Notes under the pieces: model-generated
Databases searched by the model: none
Told to the model about the DNA's origin: nothing
What the model saw: the letters and a program-made list of their open reading frames with translations, nothing else
Assembly (NCBI GenBank): GCA_017454765.1
Contig: JAFTCJ010000018.1
Span: forward strand, 1-50,993
From: Erysipelotrichaceae bacterium
GTDB lineage: Bacteria > Bacillota_I > Bacilli_A > Erysipelotrichales > Erysipelotrichaceae
Length of the DNA stretch: 50,993 nucleotides
Direction: 5' to 3'
Part shown: one piece after another, positions 9,744-17,081 of the stretch
How the letters are laid out: every line of letters begins with the position of its first letter
How positions within the stretch are numbered: position 1 is the stretch's first letter
Position numbers and translations under genes: made by a program

Positions 9744-9761
9744 AAGGCTCTTTCAAGCCTT
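9744..9761. terminator. Bidirectional terminator between araC-like and CPBP genes
   Basis: Stem AAGGCT / AGCCTT with a 6-base loop. T-rich on the minus-strand side (TTTTTAT), so it chiefly ends the CPBP transcript; the two genes converge here. Confidence 0.6.
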
Positions 9762-9789
9762 GTTGACAGGATCATATTCAGTGATCTTT

Positions 9790-10710
9790 TTATTTCAGCA
9801 GCAGGAACAGCAGCGAATCCGCGATCATCAGCAGCATCGCCATGATGATGGTCGGTCTTGTGAAAAAGACGATGTTGGTGATCTTGTTGGAACGCAGCTT
9901 CTGGATCTTGATCCTTTCATATCTGCCGGAAAGGATCAGGTAGGCAGCGATGGCTACGATCGCCGCGATGCCGTACGCCATATACTTGGTGACCGATGTC
10001 GGGACCACACACAAAGCATAGATCAGGCCGTTGAACAGCATGTGGATGAAAATGGTCGGATTGATACTCTTGTAACGCAACGAAGTCTTGCCCAGTTGTA
10101 CACCCATCATGAATGCCGGGATCATCTCTACGAAACTCAGATGCGCCAGCGCAAAGATGATCGAAGAAGCATACAAGCCGAACGTCTTTCCGAATTTGGA
10201 CAGCACGTTGAGCAAAACGCCTCTGAAAGCATATTCCTCAACGATCGGTGTTACCACGATCAGCATGAACACATACAGGGCATTGTTCAGATTGGCCTCA
10301 TCATAGCTGAAACCGATCGATGACAGCAGTTTGCCTTCCATGCCCAGATAGGAGAACAGGATATTGGAGACATAAGTCAGGGCGATACAGATCGTAAAGA
10401 AAACGATCGTCTGCACGAACAGATCGACAAAGGTCGAGGAGAAATTCCTGCTGATCTTTTTGATCGGGATGCGGAAGACCTTGCGCATCAGGAAGAACGG
10501 GATCACCGTACCGAAAAGGATGATGATGAAATACAGTCCGTAATAAAGCATGTCATCCTTCATGATGATCGAATCCTGAGAGATCATATACATGTGCAGG
10601 AAATAAGGAACGATCAAAACAGCCAATGCATACATGATCAGAAGCAGTCCAACCGTATTGAACTGACGCTTCGCATATCTCTTGCTGACACGATGTTCCT
10701 TTTTGCTCAT
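9790..10710 (-). CDS. CPBP (CAAX/bacteriocin-processing) family intramembrane protease
   Basis: A 306-residue membrane protein with about eight hydrophobic spans. It carries the CPBP (Abi, PF02517) motifs: EEYAFRG (Glu158, Glu159, Arg163), His190 in FALAHLSF, and His223/Asn227 in IHMLFNG. These form the intramembrane glutamate protease site of the family. Substrate unknown; relatives process prenylated proteins, bacteriocins or anti-sigma factors. It is a single-gene unit facing the htrA-like gene. Its promoter lies right against the start codon with no Shine-Dalgarno. Confidence 0.88.
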   Translation of the reverse strand: MSKKEHRVSKRYAKRQFNTVGLLLIMYALAVLIVPYFLHMYMISQDSIIMKDDMLYYGLYFIIILFGTVIPFFLMRKVFRIPIKKISRNFSSTFVDLFVQTIVFFTICIALTYVSNILFSYLGMEGKLLSSIGFSYDEANLNNALYVFMLIVVTPIVEEYAFRGVLLNVLSKFGKTFGLYASSIIFALAHLSFVEMIPAFMMGVQLGKTSLRYKSINPTIFIHMLFNGLIYALCVVPTSVTKYMAYGIAAIVAIAAYLILSGRYERIKIQKLRSNKITNIVFFTRPTIIMAMLLMIADSLLFLLLK

Positions 10711-10717
10711 ACTTAAG

Positions 10718-10746
10718 ATTATAGCTTTTTCACCAGTTTAAGTAAA
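10718..10746 (-). promoter_or_regulatory. Leaderless promoter of the CPBP protease gene
   Basis: On the minus strand TTTACT (10741-10746), a 17-bp spacer and a perfect TATAAT (10718-10723). Only seven bases separate the -10 box from the ATG at 10710, so the message should begin at or one base before the A of the start codon. Confidence 0.65.
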
Positions 10747-10754
10747 ATTCAGAT

Positions 10755-10793
10755 GAAGTTCACATTGAAGTTCTATATTAATTAAGGAGGTGA
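10755..10793 (+). promoter_or_regulatory. htrA-like promoter region with repeated GAAGTTC and strong ribosome site
   Basis: Two direct copies of GAAGTTC (10755-10761 and 10767-10773) lie immediately upstream of a TATATT -10 box (10774-10779), where a -35 box is otherwise poor. Tandem repeats at about one helical turn over the -35 region are typical sites of OmpR-type response regulators; CssR controls htrA in Bacillus (family knowledge). AAGGAGGTGA (10784-10793) is a near-perfect ribosome site for the ATG at 10801. Confidence 0.4.
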
Positions 10794-10800
10794 GGAAATT

Positions 10801-11916
10801 ATGAAAATCAATTTTAAGAACATTCTGATCATCTTTCTGGTTGCCTTACTCGGATCTGGCCTGGGAACCTTCTCGGTCATGTCCCTATACAACAAAGAAC
10901 ACAAAAGCAGCGGCGAAAGCAGCGTTATCGTAAACGAAGTGGAGTATACCGGAATCGAAAAATCCGATTATACCAGAGCGATCGAAAAAGCCTACAACAC
11001 AGTCGTTGAGATCACCTGCACGATACAGACATCCACGACCGGCGGTTTCTTCTTCTTTGAAGGAAGCACGCAAAGCACATCAGCCGGATCAGGTGTCATC
11101 TTCTCATCCGACGGCTACATCGTCACCAATGAACATGTCATTGACGGACTGGTCAGTGAAGATACGATCGAGGTCAAGATCTACAACGGTCAGACCTACG
11201 GAGCCAGAGTCATCGGCTATGACAGCAAGACCGACCTGGCAGTCCTCAAGATCGATGCCGATGATCTGCCCTATGCATCGTTCGCAGATTCTTCGCAGCT
11301 GATGCTGGGACAGGACGTCATCGCCATCGGCAATCCCCTCGGCTTGGGCATATCCTGCTCCAACGGCATCATCTCGGCATTGGAAAAAGAGATCTTCATC
11401 AACAATGTCTATATGACAGTCATCCAGACCAATGCGGCAGTCAATGCAGGAAACTCCGGCGGCGGACTGTTTGACATCAACGGCAATCTGGTCGGCATCG
11501 TCAATGCCAAGAAGTCATCCTCGATGTCACAGACTTCCGTTGAAGGCATGGGCTATGCGATCCCTGCCAATACCGTGACCAGGATCATCAATGAGCTCAT
11601 CAGCAACGGCTATGTCAAAGACAGAGCCACGCTGGGCGTCAAGGTCGCGACCAACGCTTCCTATTACACGACAAACGGTGTCATCATCACCGAAGTCATT
11701 GAAGGCAGCGGTGCTGAAAAAGCCGGTCTGCAGGCCAACGATACCATCGTCTCTCTTGACGGCGTCGAAGTCTCATCCTATGCCGATCTGTCAAAAGTCC
11801 TTGACTCAAAGTCGATTGGACAGGTCGTCACCGTGACTGTCGTCAGGGACGGTGAGACCATGGACTTTGAAGTCACACTTCAGTCGGCCGAACACCTGAG
11901 ACGGGAAAAACAGTAA
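10801..11916 (+). CDS. htrA: HtrA/DegP-type membrane-anchored serine protease with PDZ domain
   Basis: A 371-residue quality-control protease. One membrane anchor (residues 8-29) is followed by a trypsin-like domain with the triad His112 (VTNEHVID), Asp145 (KTDLAVLK) and Ser219 (GNSGGGLF), then a C-terminal PDZ domain (about 275-365; AGLQANDTIVSLDGVEV). The active site lies outside the membrane, where it degrades misfolded secreted proteins. It is a single-gene unit with its own promoter and a strong terminator. The possible two-component operator upstream would fit envelope-stress induction. Confidence 0.93.
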   Translation: MKINFKNILIIFLVALLGSGLGTFSVMSLYNKEHKSSGESSVIVNEVEYTGIEKSDYTRAIEKAYNTVVEITCTIQTSTTGGFFFFEGSTQSTSAGSGVIFSSDGYIVTNEHVIDGLVSEDTIEVKIYNGQTYGARVIGYDSKTDLAVLKIDADDLPYASFADSSQLMLGQDVIAIGNPLGLGISCSNGIISALEKEIFINNVYMTVIQTNAAVNAGNSGGGLFDINGNLVGIVNAKKSSSMSQTSVEGMGYAIPANTVTRIINELISNGYVKDRATLGVKVATNASYYTTNGVIITEVIEGSGAEKAGLQANDTIVSLDGVEVSSYADLSKVLDSKSIGQVVTVTVVRDGETMDFEVTLQSAEHLRREKQ

Positions 11917-11930
11917 AAATGATCACAATA

Positions 11931-11956
11931 AAAGGAAGATCGTTCGATCTTCCTTT
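11931..11956. terminator. Bidirectional terminator between htrA and the EF-G-like gene
   Basis: Perfect 12-bp stem (AAAGGAAGATCG / CGATCTTCCTTT) with a 2-base loop and T-tract on the plus strand; the flanking A-run gives a T-tract on the minus strand too. It separates two converging genes. Confidence 0.9.
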
Positions 11957-11972
11957 TTTTTCTGACTCTTGA

Positions 11973-13985
11973 TTAATCTTCGTCTTCGTCTTTTCTTTCA
12001 GCAGCCGTAGCAGCGACGACCTTATCCGTGACGTTCTGAGGAGCCGGTTCATATCTGTCAAAGTCAATGACATATGTGCCTCTGCCCTTGGTCATGGAAC
12101 GCAGTTCAGTCGCATACTTCAGCATTTCAGCCATCGGAACTTCCGCATCGATCTTGGCTTCGCCCGGTTCAGCAGAACCTGTATCCATGATCATGCCTCT
12201 TCTCTTGTTGAAGTCACCGATGATATCACCGGTATACTCTTCCGGACAGATGACCGTGACCTTGCCGATCGGTTCCAGAAGGATCGGATGAGCCTTAGGA
12301 ATACCGGCCTTGAATGCCAGTCTGGCAGCAGCCTCGAATGAGTTTGGCTTGGAGTCGACCGGGTGGTATGATCCGTCATACAGCGTCGCCTTGACGTTGA
12401 CGACCTTGCATCCGGCCAGAGGACCCTTGTTCATGCAGTTTCTCAGACCTGCTTCAACAGACGGGAAGTAGTTCTTCGGAACAGCGCCGCCGAATACTTC
12501 TTCAGCGAATACCATTTCTTCGGAATCCGGATTCGGTTCAAATCTTACCCAGACATCACCGTACTGACCGGCACCGCCGTTCTGCTTCTTATATTTACCC
12601 TGAACCTCAGACTTGCCCTTGATCGTCTCACGATACTGGACCTTCGGTTCCTTCAATACGATTTCAACCTTGTATCTGCTCTTGAGCTTGCTGACGACAA
12701 CATCCAGCTGCTGATCGCCGACACCGTATAATACCTGTTCACCGGTCTCAGCATTTCTGACAAAGTTCAGTGACTTGTCTTCGATCAGGACTTTCTTCAG
12801 CGCATCAGACATCTTGTCTTCATCGTCTTTTGTCTTCGGAGATACGGCAACACCCAGCATCGGACGCGGATACTCGATATCCTTGAAGATGACCTTCTTG
12901 TCCTTTGTGCAGAGCGTGTCATTCGTTTCCGTGACCATCAGCTTCGTTAAAGCGCCGATGTCACCGCAGCTGAGCTTGTTGACAGGATTCTGCTGCTTGC
13001 CGCATACCACGAAGAGACCGCCGGCTTTTTCAGCCTGATCCTTCTTGGAGTTGTATAACGGCGTCTGCAATGTCAGACTGCCGGACATGACCTTGACATA
13101 AGAGATCTTGCCAACGAAAGCATCAACGACAGTCTTGAATACCAGACCTGAGAAAGCTTCGGAATCATCGGTCTTGAGCACTGTGCCGTCCTTGTCGGTA
13201 ACTGTGCCGTTGTCGGCATAGACCGGGCAGTTGTCCTTGAGGAAATCAAGAAGCTGGGAAACACCCTGGCTCAATGTTGCACTGCCGGCGAATACAGGCT
13301 TGACATCGCCTGACTTCAGTGCGAGTTTCAGGCCTTTGGCTGTCTCTTCCGGTGTGAATGCTTCACCTTCGAAGAACTTTTCCATCAATTCATCATCGGC
13401 GGAAGCGATCGCTTCGGCGATCTGATCATAATGCGGATTGGAAGGATCTTCCAGCACTTTGGAAGAACCCGTCATCTTCTTGCCGTCCATGACCGGAATC
13501 TCAAACGGAACAACGGATGTACCGAATTTGTTTCTCAGATCATCGACAGTCTTTTCAAAATTCGCATTGTCATCATCCATCTTGTTGATGAAGAATACGA
13601 CAGGAATACCGTTCTTCTTGCACAGCTTTGCTGCACTTTCAGTTCCGGATTCGATGCCGTCCTTTGCAGAAACGACGATGACAGCCAGATCAGCGGCTGC
13701 TGCACCGGAAACCTTTTCACCCTCATAATCCAGATAACCCGGAGTATCGATGAAGTTGATCTTTACATTCTTCCATTCGACCGGTCCGACAGAAGTGTAT
13801 ACTGATACACCTCTTTTTGCTTCTTCCGGATCAAAGTCCATCGCAGCAGTGCCGTCGGTCGTCTTTCCCATACGATCGATTGCCTTGGTCTGGAACAATG
13901 CAGACTCGACCAAAGCTGATTTACCGGCACCGGAATGGCCCAGTAATACGACGTTTCTTACGTCTTTTCCCAAATACTCTTTCAT
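11973..13985 (-). CDS. EF-G-like translational GTPase (FusA2 type), catalytic His replaced by Tyr
   Basis: A 670-residue EF-G paralogue with all EF-G domains. G1 is GHSGAGKS (16-23), G3 is DTPGY (80-84), G4 is NKMD (134-137); domain IV shows VQYRETI and KKQNGGAGQYGDVW, and domain V ends with GRGTYVIDFDRYEP. Canonical EF-G has AHIDAGKT and DTPGH; here the histidine needed for GTP hydrolysis is Tyr84, as in the EF-G-2/FusA2 group. The tail is acidic (ERKDEDED). It therefore is probably a slow or specialised GTPase rather than the main EF-G. It lies 12 bp after the ankyrin gene and shares its promoter and leader. GAGGGG precedes the ATG. Confidence 0.85.
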   Translation of the reverse strand: MKEYLGKDVRNVVLLGHSGAGKSALVESALFQTKAIDRMGKTTDGTAAMDFDPEEAKRGVSVYTSVGPVEWKNVKINFIDTPGYLDYEGEKVSGAAAADLAVIVVSAKDGIESGTESAAKLCKKNGIPVVFFINKMDDDNANFEKTVDDLRNKFGTSVVPFEIPVMDGKKMTGSSKVLEDPSNPHYDQIAEAIASADDELMEKFFEGEAFTPEETAKGLKLALKSGDVKPVFAGSATLSQGVSQLLDFLKDNCPVYADNGTVTDKDGTVLKTDDSEAFSGLVFKTVVDAFVGKISYVKVMSGSLTLQTPLYNSKKDQAEKAGGLFVVCGKQQNPVNKLSCGDIGALTKLMVTETNDTLCTKDKKVIFKDIEYPRPMLGVAVSPKTKDDEDKMSDALKKVLIEDKSLNFVRNAETGEQVLYGVGDQQLDVVVSKLKSRYKVEIVLKEPKVQYRETIKGKSEVQGKYKKQNGGAGQYGDVWVRFEPNPDSEEMVFAEEVFGGAVPKNYFPSVEAGLRNCMNKGPLAGCKVVNVKATLYDGSYHPVDSKPNSFEAAARLAFKAGIPKAHPILLEPIGKVTVICPEEYTGDIIGDFNKRRGMIMDTGSAEPGEAKIDAEVPMAEMLKYATELRSMTKGRGTYVIDFDRYEPAPQNVTDKVVAATAAERKDEDED

Positions 13986-13997
13986 GTTTTCCCCTCT

Positions 13998-14669
13998 TTA
14001 TTTCAGTAAACTGATTAATTCCTCATTTCCCTTGTCCCGGACATAATCCAGGGCAGTTCTTCCGCTGTTGTCCTTAACGTCCTTATCAGCGCCTCTGTTG
14101 AGCAGATAGATCGCCAGATCCGTATAGCCGCCGTAGCTGGCACGCATCAGACAGGTACAGCCCTCGACATCTCTCATGTTGATGTCTGCGCCTTTGCTCA
14201 GCAAATAGTGTATCACATCTACTTTGAAAGCTGTAACAGATTCCATCAGGGCAGTACGGCCCTTGTTGTCGATGGCATCGAGTTCAGCACCGGCTTCCAC
14301 CAGCGTTTCAACGACTCCGGATTCACCCTGGAAAGCCGCTCTCATCAAAGCCGTACGTCCGTTATTGTCGTGTGCGTTGGCATCACACCCTGCATCCAGC
14401 AGCAGTTTGCAGATGTAGTTGTGACCGTGTTTGGCAGCACCCATCAGTGCCGTATCGTTATTCTTATCGCGCGCTCTGACATCAGCACCGGCTTCGATCA
14501 GTCTTTTTACGATTTCATCATAGCCTCTCTTGGATGCTCTCATCAGGCCGGTCCGCCCGTCTCCGTTCTTGCAGTTGGGATCGGCACCTTCCGCCAGAAG
14601 ACTTCTGACATCATCGAGTTTTCCTGAACTGCAGGCATCCAATAAGGCATCGTTTGTTGCTTGATCCAT
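13998..14669 (-). CDS. Ankyrin-repeat protein
   Basis: A 223-residue protein built almost wholly of ankyrin repeats, about six, with repeating signatures such as GRTGLMRAS, DTALMGAAKHGH, GRTALMRAAFQGE, GRTALMESV and GRTALDYVRDKGN. No signal peptide or catalytic motif, so it is a cytoplasmic protein-binding scaffold. The ATG at 14669 is chosen because AAGGAGG (14678-14684) lies 8 bases upstream; a longer frame from 14693 has no site. It is first in a two-gene operon with the EF-G-like gene, suggesting its partner may be that GTPase or the ribosome (inference). Confidence 0.9.
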   Translation of the reverse strand: MDQATNDALLDACSSGKLDDVRSLLAEGADPNCKNGDGRTGLMRASKRGYDEIVKRLIEAGADVRARDKNNDTALMGAAKHGHNYICKLLLDAGCDANAHDNNGRTALMRAAFQGESGVVETLVEAGAELDAIDNKGRTALMESVTAFKVDVIHYLLSKGADINMRDVEGCTCLMRASYGGYTDLAIYLLNRGADKDVKDNSGRTALDYVRDKGNEELISLLK

Positions 14670-14698
14670 TGTCGTAACCTCCTTAAGAAACAAATAAA

Positions 14699-14724
14699 AA
14701 GTGAACGCAGCAATACGTCCACTT
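14699..14724 (-). terminator. Attenuator-type terminator in the leader of the ankyrin/EF-G operon
   Basis: On the minus strand AAGTGGACG pairs with CGTTCACTT (nine positions, one mismatch) around an 8-base loop, followed by TTTTTATTTGTTT. It lies just 15 bases before the AAGGAGG of the ankyrin gene and inside the leader of its own transcript, so it would stop transcription before the genes. The 3' arm (GCGTTCAC, 14701-14708) can instead pair with GTGAATGC (14760-14767) in the leader ORF, 8 pairs including one G-U, which would open the terminator. Confidence 0.6.
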
Positions 14725-14731
14725 AAAAAGT

Positions 14732-14806
14732 TTAATTGATATCAAACACAAGTAAAGAAGCATTCACCCCTAAGATCGTATTCTCTCTTTTTACTGATGT
14801 TTTCAT
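14732..14806 (-). CDS. Putative 24-residue leader peptide ORF
   Basis: A short open frame ATG (14804-14806) to TAA (14732-14734) encodes MKTSVKRENTILG followed by VNASLLVFDIN. An in-frame ATG 12 bp earlier (14816-14818) would add MFNH. The nearest ribosome site is GAGG (14821-14824), 2 bases from the upstream ATG and 14 from the downstream one, so neither start is ideal. The ORF ends 7 bases before the attenuator hairpin and contains the antiterminator arm, so a ribosome on it could decide the hairpin choice. I do not recognise the peptide. Confidence 0.4.
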   Translation of the reverse strand: MKTSVKRENTILGVNASLLVFDIN

Positions 14807-14834
14807 ATGATTAAACATTACCTCGTACACATTA

Positions 14835-14863
14835 ATTTTACCTGCTAACAGTATCCGTTTCAA
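14835..14863 (-). promoter_or_regulatory. Promoter of the ankyrin/EF-G operon
   Basis: On the minus strand TTGAAA (14858-14863), a 17-bp spacer and TAAAAT (14835-14840). The message would start near 14828, giving a leader of about 160 nt before the ankyrin gene that includes the short ORF and attenuator. Confidence 0.7.
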
Positions 14864-14886
14864 GTCTTTCACCCATGAAAGTATTT

Positions 14887-15561
14887 TCATTGTTTGAGCC
14901 GTTTTACAGCCTCTTTATAGGCAGGCATGTTATTCCCCACGACCTCGTAAAAACGTTTGGAATGATTGGGAACGATGAAATGTGTCATCTCATGGACCAT
15001 GATATATTCCAGACAGTAAAGAGGATAATGGATCAGGTAGGAAGAAATGCAGATGCTGTTTTTTCTGGTATAACAGACGCCCCATCTGGACTTCATGATC
15101 CTGCACTTCAGCTCGGGGATCTCGTGATAGCCGTAATCCTGCAGGAAAGGAAGATGCTTATCAAGATATTCCTTGGCTTTCTCCATCAAATACTTATCCA
15201 GATACTTGTACAGATACTTGATACTGTCTTCACTGTCGTCCTTATAGGACAGACAGATCGTTTTCTCTCTGATCGAAACACCTTTTTTGCCTATGGCCTG
15301 TTCCAGATGATAAGGCTCATCAAAGAGATAGAAGACATCTCCACCGTGATACTTGCTGCCGGCCTGCTCCTTATGAGCCATTCGCTCATAAGTCCTGTAG
15401 ATCCAGTCCTTCTTCCTGTCGATGAAACGGTAGACTTGAAAGTCGGGCATCAGTAAAGGAGCGGATGCGATGACCTTATTTCCCTGCACGCGCAGATAAA
15501 GATTCCTGATCCGCTTATGAGTGATCTCGACATCGAATCTGACACCTTTGATCTCAAGCAT
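14887..15561 (-). CDS. YgjP-like (DUF45) zinc metallopeptidase
   Basis: A 224-residue protein with HEMTH (190-194) and a third ligand His200 in PNHSKRFYEVV, the YgjP/SprT-like minigluzincin pattern of M48-related DUF45 proteins. MKSRWGVCY (about 156-164), also conserved in the family, is present. No membrane span, so it is cytoplasmic; substrates are unknown. The ATG at 15561 is chosen over an upstream one at 15615 because a perfect TATAAT sits six bases before it; the longer start would lie upstream of that promoter. The gene is divergent from tRNA-His. Confidence 0.85.
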   Translation of the reverse strand: MLEIKGVRFDVEITHKRIRNLYLRVQGNKVIASAPLLMPDFQVYRFIDRKKDWIYRTYERMAHKEQAGSKYHGGDVFYLFDEPYHLEQAIGKKGVSIREKTICLSYKDDSEDSIKYLYKYLDKYLMEKAKEYLDKHLPFLQDYGYHEIPELKCRIMKSRWGVCYTRKNSICISSYLIHYPLYCLEYIMVHEMTHFIVPNHSKRFYEVVGNNMPAYKEAVKRLKQ

Positions 15562-15567
15562 AATCCC

Positions 15568-15573
15568 ATTATA
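15568..15573 (-). promoter_or_regulatory. -10 box of the YgjP-like gene, leaderless position
   Basis: A perfect TATAAT (minus strand) lies six bases before the ATG at 15561, so transcription should start at the start codon. No good -35 box is visible 16-18 bp upstream. It overlaps the region just before the tRNA-His promoter on the other strand. Confidence 0.5.
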
Positions 15574-15575
15574 CA

Positions 15576-15605
15576 TTGAAAACAAAACAAGTCTTATGAT
15601 AGAAT
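15576..15605 (+). promoter_or_regulatory. Promoter of tRNA-His
   Basis: TTGAAA (15576-15581), an 18-bp spacer and TAGAAT (15600-15605), with a start expected near 15612, six bases before the mature tRNA. Confidence 0.6.
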
Positions 15606-15617
15606 AATAAAGCACAT

Positions 15618-15696
15618 GGCGGACGTGGTGAAGTTGGTTAACACACCAGATTGTGGCTCTGGCATTTCGTGGGTTCGAGCCCCATCGTTCGCCCCA
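15618..15696 (+). tRNA. tRNA-His (GTG)
   Basis: A full cloverleaf. The acceptor GGCGGACG pairs with CGTTCGCC (15686-15693) and includes the histidine-specific G-1:C73 pair; CCA (15694-15696) is encoded. The anticodon stem CCAGA/TCTGG encloses TTGTGGC with anticodon GTG. GGTTCGAGCC is the T-arm. The 3' part is duplicated at 17082. Confidence 0.96.
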
Positions 15697-15698
15697 TT
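15643..15698 (+). repeat. Left copy of 56-bp direct repeat (attL, inside tRNA-His)
   Basis: From the anticodon stem to two bases past CCA, identical over 56 bp with 17082-17137. The position, the 3' half of a tRNA, is the standard attB core of tyrosine integrases. Confidence 0.85.
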
Positions 15699-15710
15699 TG
15701 GTTTATGAAG

Positions 15711-15728
15711 CATCTCTGATCGGAGATG
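15711..15728 (+). terminator. Terminator after tRNA-His
   Basis: CATCTC / GAGATG stem with a 6-base loop followed by TTTTATTTTATT. Confidence 0.7.
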
Positions 15729-15911
15729 TTTTATTTTATTCAAAGTAAAATAAACCTATTAAATACTGATCTTTTTAATCTTTTCCAAATCGGATTAACT
15801 GTAACTAAGAACAAAACCATTGGCAATAGCCAGACATTACAGTAATCAAAATATAACAGGCTTTTTGTTCTTTCGTGTTAAAATAAATTACATAATATCA
15901 AGGAGCTTTTT

Positions 15912-16658
15912 ATGATAATTCATTCTTATGGAAATCCAAAAGACCCTGCAATCGTGATGTTTCATCCGATGCTTTTGCCAGGTAAACAGCTGGTTGAACA
16001 TATGGGCAAAAAGATACCGGGTGATTATTTCCTTGTAGCGCCTGATCAGGCCGGTCACGGCGATGATCCGGACATGTTCTTTTCCCCGAAGAAGGATGCC
16101 AAAGAACTGTCCCGTTTCCTGAAAGAAAAAGGAATAAATGAGATAGAACTGCTATATGCGGCATCTATGGGAAGCATTACATCCATGGAATTCCTTAAAC
16201 TGGACGGTTTTCATATAAAACACATTCATCTTGACGGTACGCCATTAGCTAAAATAACGGGAATTCAGTCAGTACTTTCACCGCTTCTTTATAAGGTGGC
16301 TCTCAGGAAGACAAAGAAAGATCCGACATATCTCACGAAAACCCTAGAACCGATCTATGGCAGCGAATTAGGGAACACCATGTCCAAACAGATGAGCATG
16401 TTAAGCAGGAAATGCCTATCCCAGATCATGGCAGGATGCAACGCCGGTTGTGCTGCGGTTCTGAAAGAGGAAAACTGTCAGAATATGATTTTCGAGTGGG
16501 GTGAAAAGGAATTTAATCTCATCAAAGGAAAGCCGCTGGCAGAAAAGATGTATCCCTGGGCCAGGATCATTGTACGTAAAGGCTCAGATCATTGCGAATT
16601 CCTGGGTAAGCAGCCGGAAGCTTATGCGCAAGAGATCGCCAAAGAGCTTGTGGATTGA
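15912..16658 (+). CDS. Alpha/beta-hydrolase carried by the tRNA-His island
   Basis: A 248-residue single-domain alpha/beta-hydrolase. MFHPMLLPG (15-23) occupies the oxyanion-hole position, APDQAGHGDD (43-52) follows strand 4, the nucleophile elbow is AASMGS (83-88; Ser85, with Ala in place of the usual first Gly), and SDHCEF near the C-terminus supplies the likely catalytic His. No signal peptide. AAGGAG lies 7 bases before the ATG, and an extended -10 (TG-T-TAAAAT, 15076+800 region at 15876-15884) could be its promoter. It is the only plus-strand protein gene between 11916 and the right edge and the only intact cargo of the island. Substrate unknown. Confidence 0.8.
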   Translation: MIIHSYGNPKDPAIVMFHPMLLPGKQLVEHMGKKIPGDYFLVAPDQAGHGDDPDMFFSPKKDAKELSRFLKEKGINEIELLYAASMGSITSMEFLKLDGFHIKHIHLDGTPLAKITGIQSVLSPLLYKVALRKTKKDPTYLTKTLEPIYGSELGNTMSKQMSMLSRKCLSQIMAGCNAGCAAVLKEENCQNMIFEWGEKEFNLIKGKPLAEKMYPWARIIVRKGSDHCEFLGKQPEAYAQEIAKELVD

Positions 16659-16661
16659 TGA

Positions 16662-16969
16662 TTATCTATACCGAAGGCATATCTGCATAGGAAACAGAAC
16701 TCTGAAGTCCCGATATCATCGAACCCGCCAACAGAAACAATCAAACAATATGACGATCAACATGATGACCTGAAAACTCATATCATGGCATCCGATCAGT
16801 TCTTTGCGTGTTCAGCAATTTTGAAGGAAAACAATAGTGTTCTCTTCTGCCGATGCCAAAAAAAGAATTCAAAGACTTCATCGATAATATTCAAACCGCA
16901 ATCAACAAACAGTTGATAAAAGTTGATGATTTAGAGCGAATAAGTATGTTTTATTCGCTTTTAATTTGA
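16662..16969 (+). pseudogene. Decayed coding sequence in the tRNA-His island
   Basis: Directly after the hydrolase an open frame of 84 codons without a start (16662-16916) includes SNPPTETIKQYDDQHDDLKT and ASDQFFACSAI. A second frame shifted relative to it (ATG 16853 to TGA 16967) encodes 38 residues including EFKDFIDNIQTAINKQ and VDDLERISMFYSL. The hand-over of protein-like sequence from one frame to another suggests one gene with a frameshift and a lost start. I cannot name the family. Confidence 0.35.
16935..16959 (+). terminator. Terminator inside the island
   Basis: AGCGAATAA / TTATTCGCT, nine perfect pairs with a 7-base loop, then TTTTAATTT. It follows the decayed frame and would end the hydrolase transcript. 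Confidence 0.65.
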
Positions 16970-16989
16970 TTAGATTCGATTTAGTCCGT

Positions 16990-17011
16990 TTTGAGAAGAT
17001 TTTGAGAAGAT
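16990..17011. repeat. 11-bp tandem repeat near the right attachment repeat
   Basis: TTTTGAGAAGA occurs twice back to back, 70 bp left of the right tRNA repeat. Short direct repeats at this distance from a core site are typical arm-type sites for tyrosine integrases; that role is inference. Confidence 0.55.
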
Positions 17012-17054
17012 CTTTAACGAAAATGCGCCCTTTTTCATTAACCGCACATTTTAC

Positions 17055-17080
17055 TGAAACGCCTATTTATAGGCGTTTCA
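17055..17080. repeat. Perfect hairpin abutting the right attachment repeat
   Basis: TGAAACGCCTA / TAGGCGTTTCA, 11 perfect pairs with a 4-base loop, ending one base before the 56-bp repeat. No T-tract follows, so it is not an ordinary terminator. Confidence 0.7.
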
Positions 17081-17081
17081 G

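Noticed and set aside
16501..16773. A 90-codon plus-strand frame overlapping the island hydrolase
   Set aside because: Mostly out of frame inside the hydrolase gene, basic and low-complexity in translation, and without a ribosome site.
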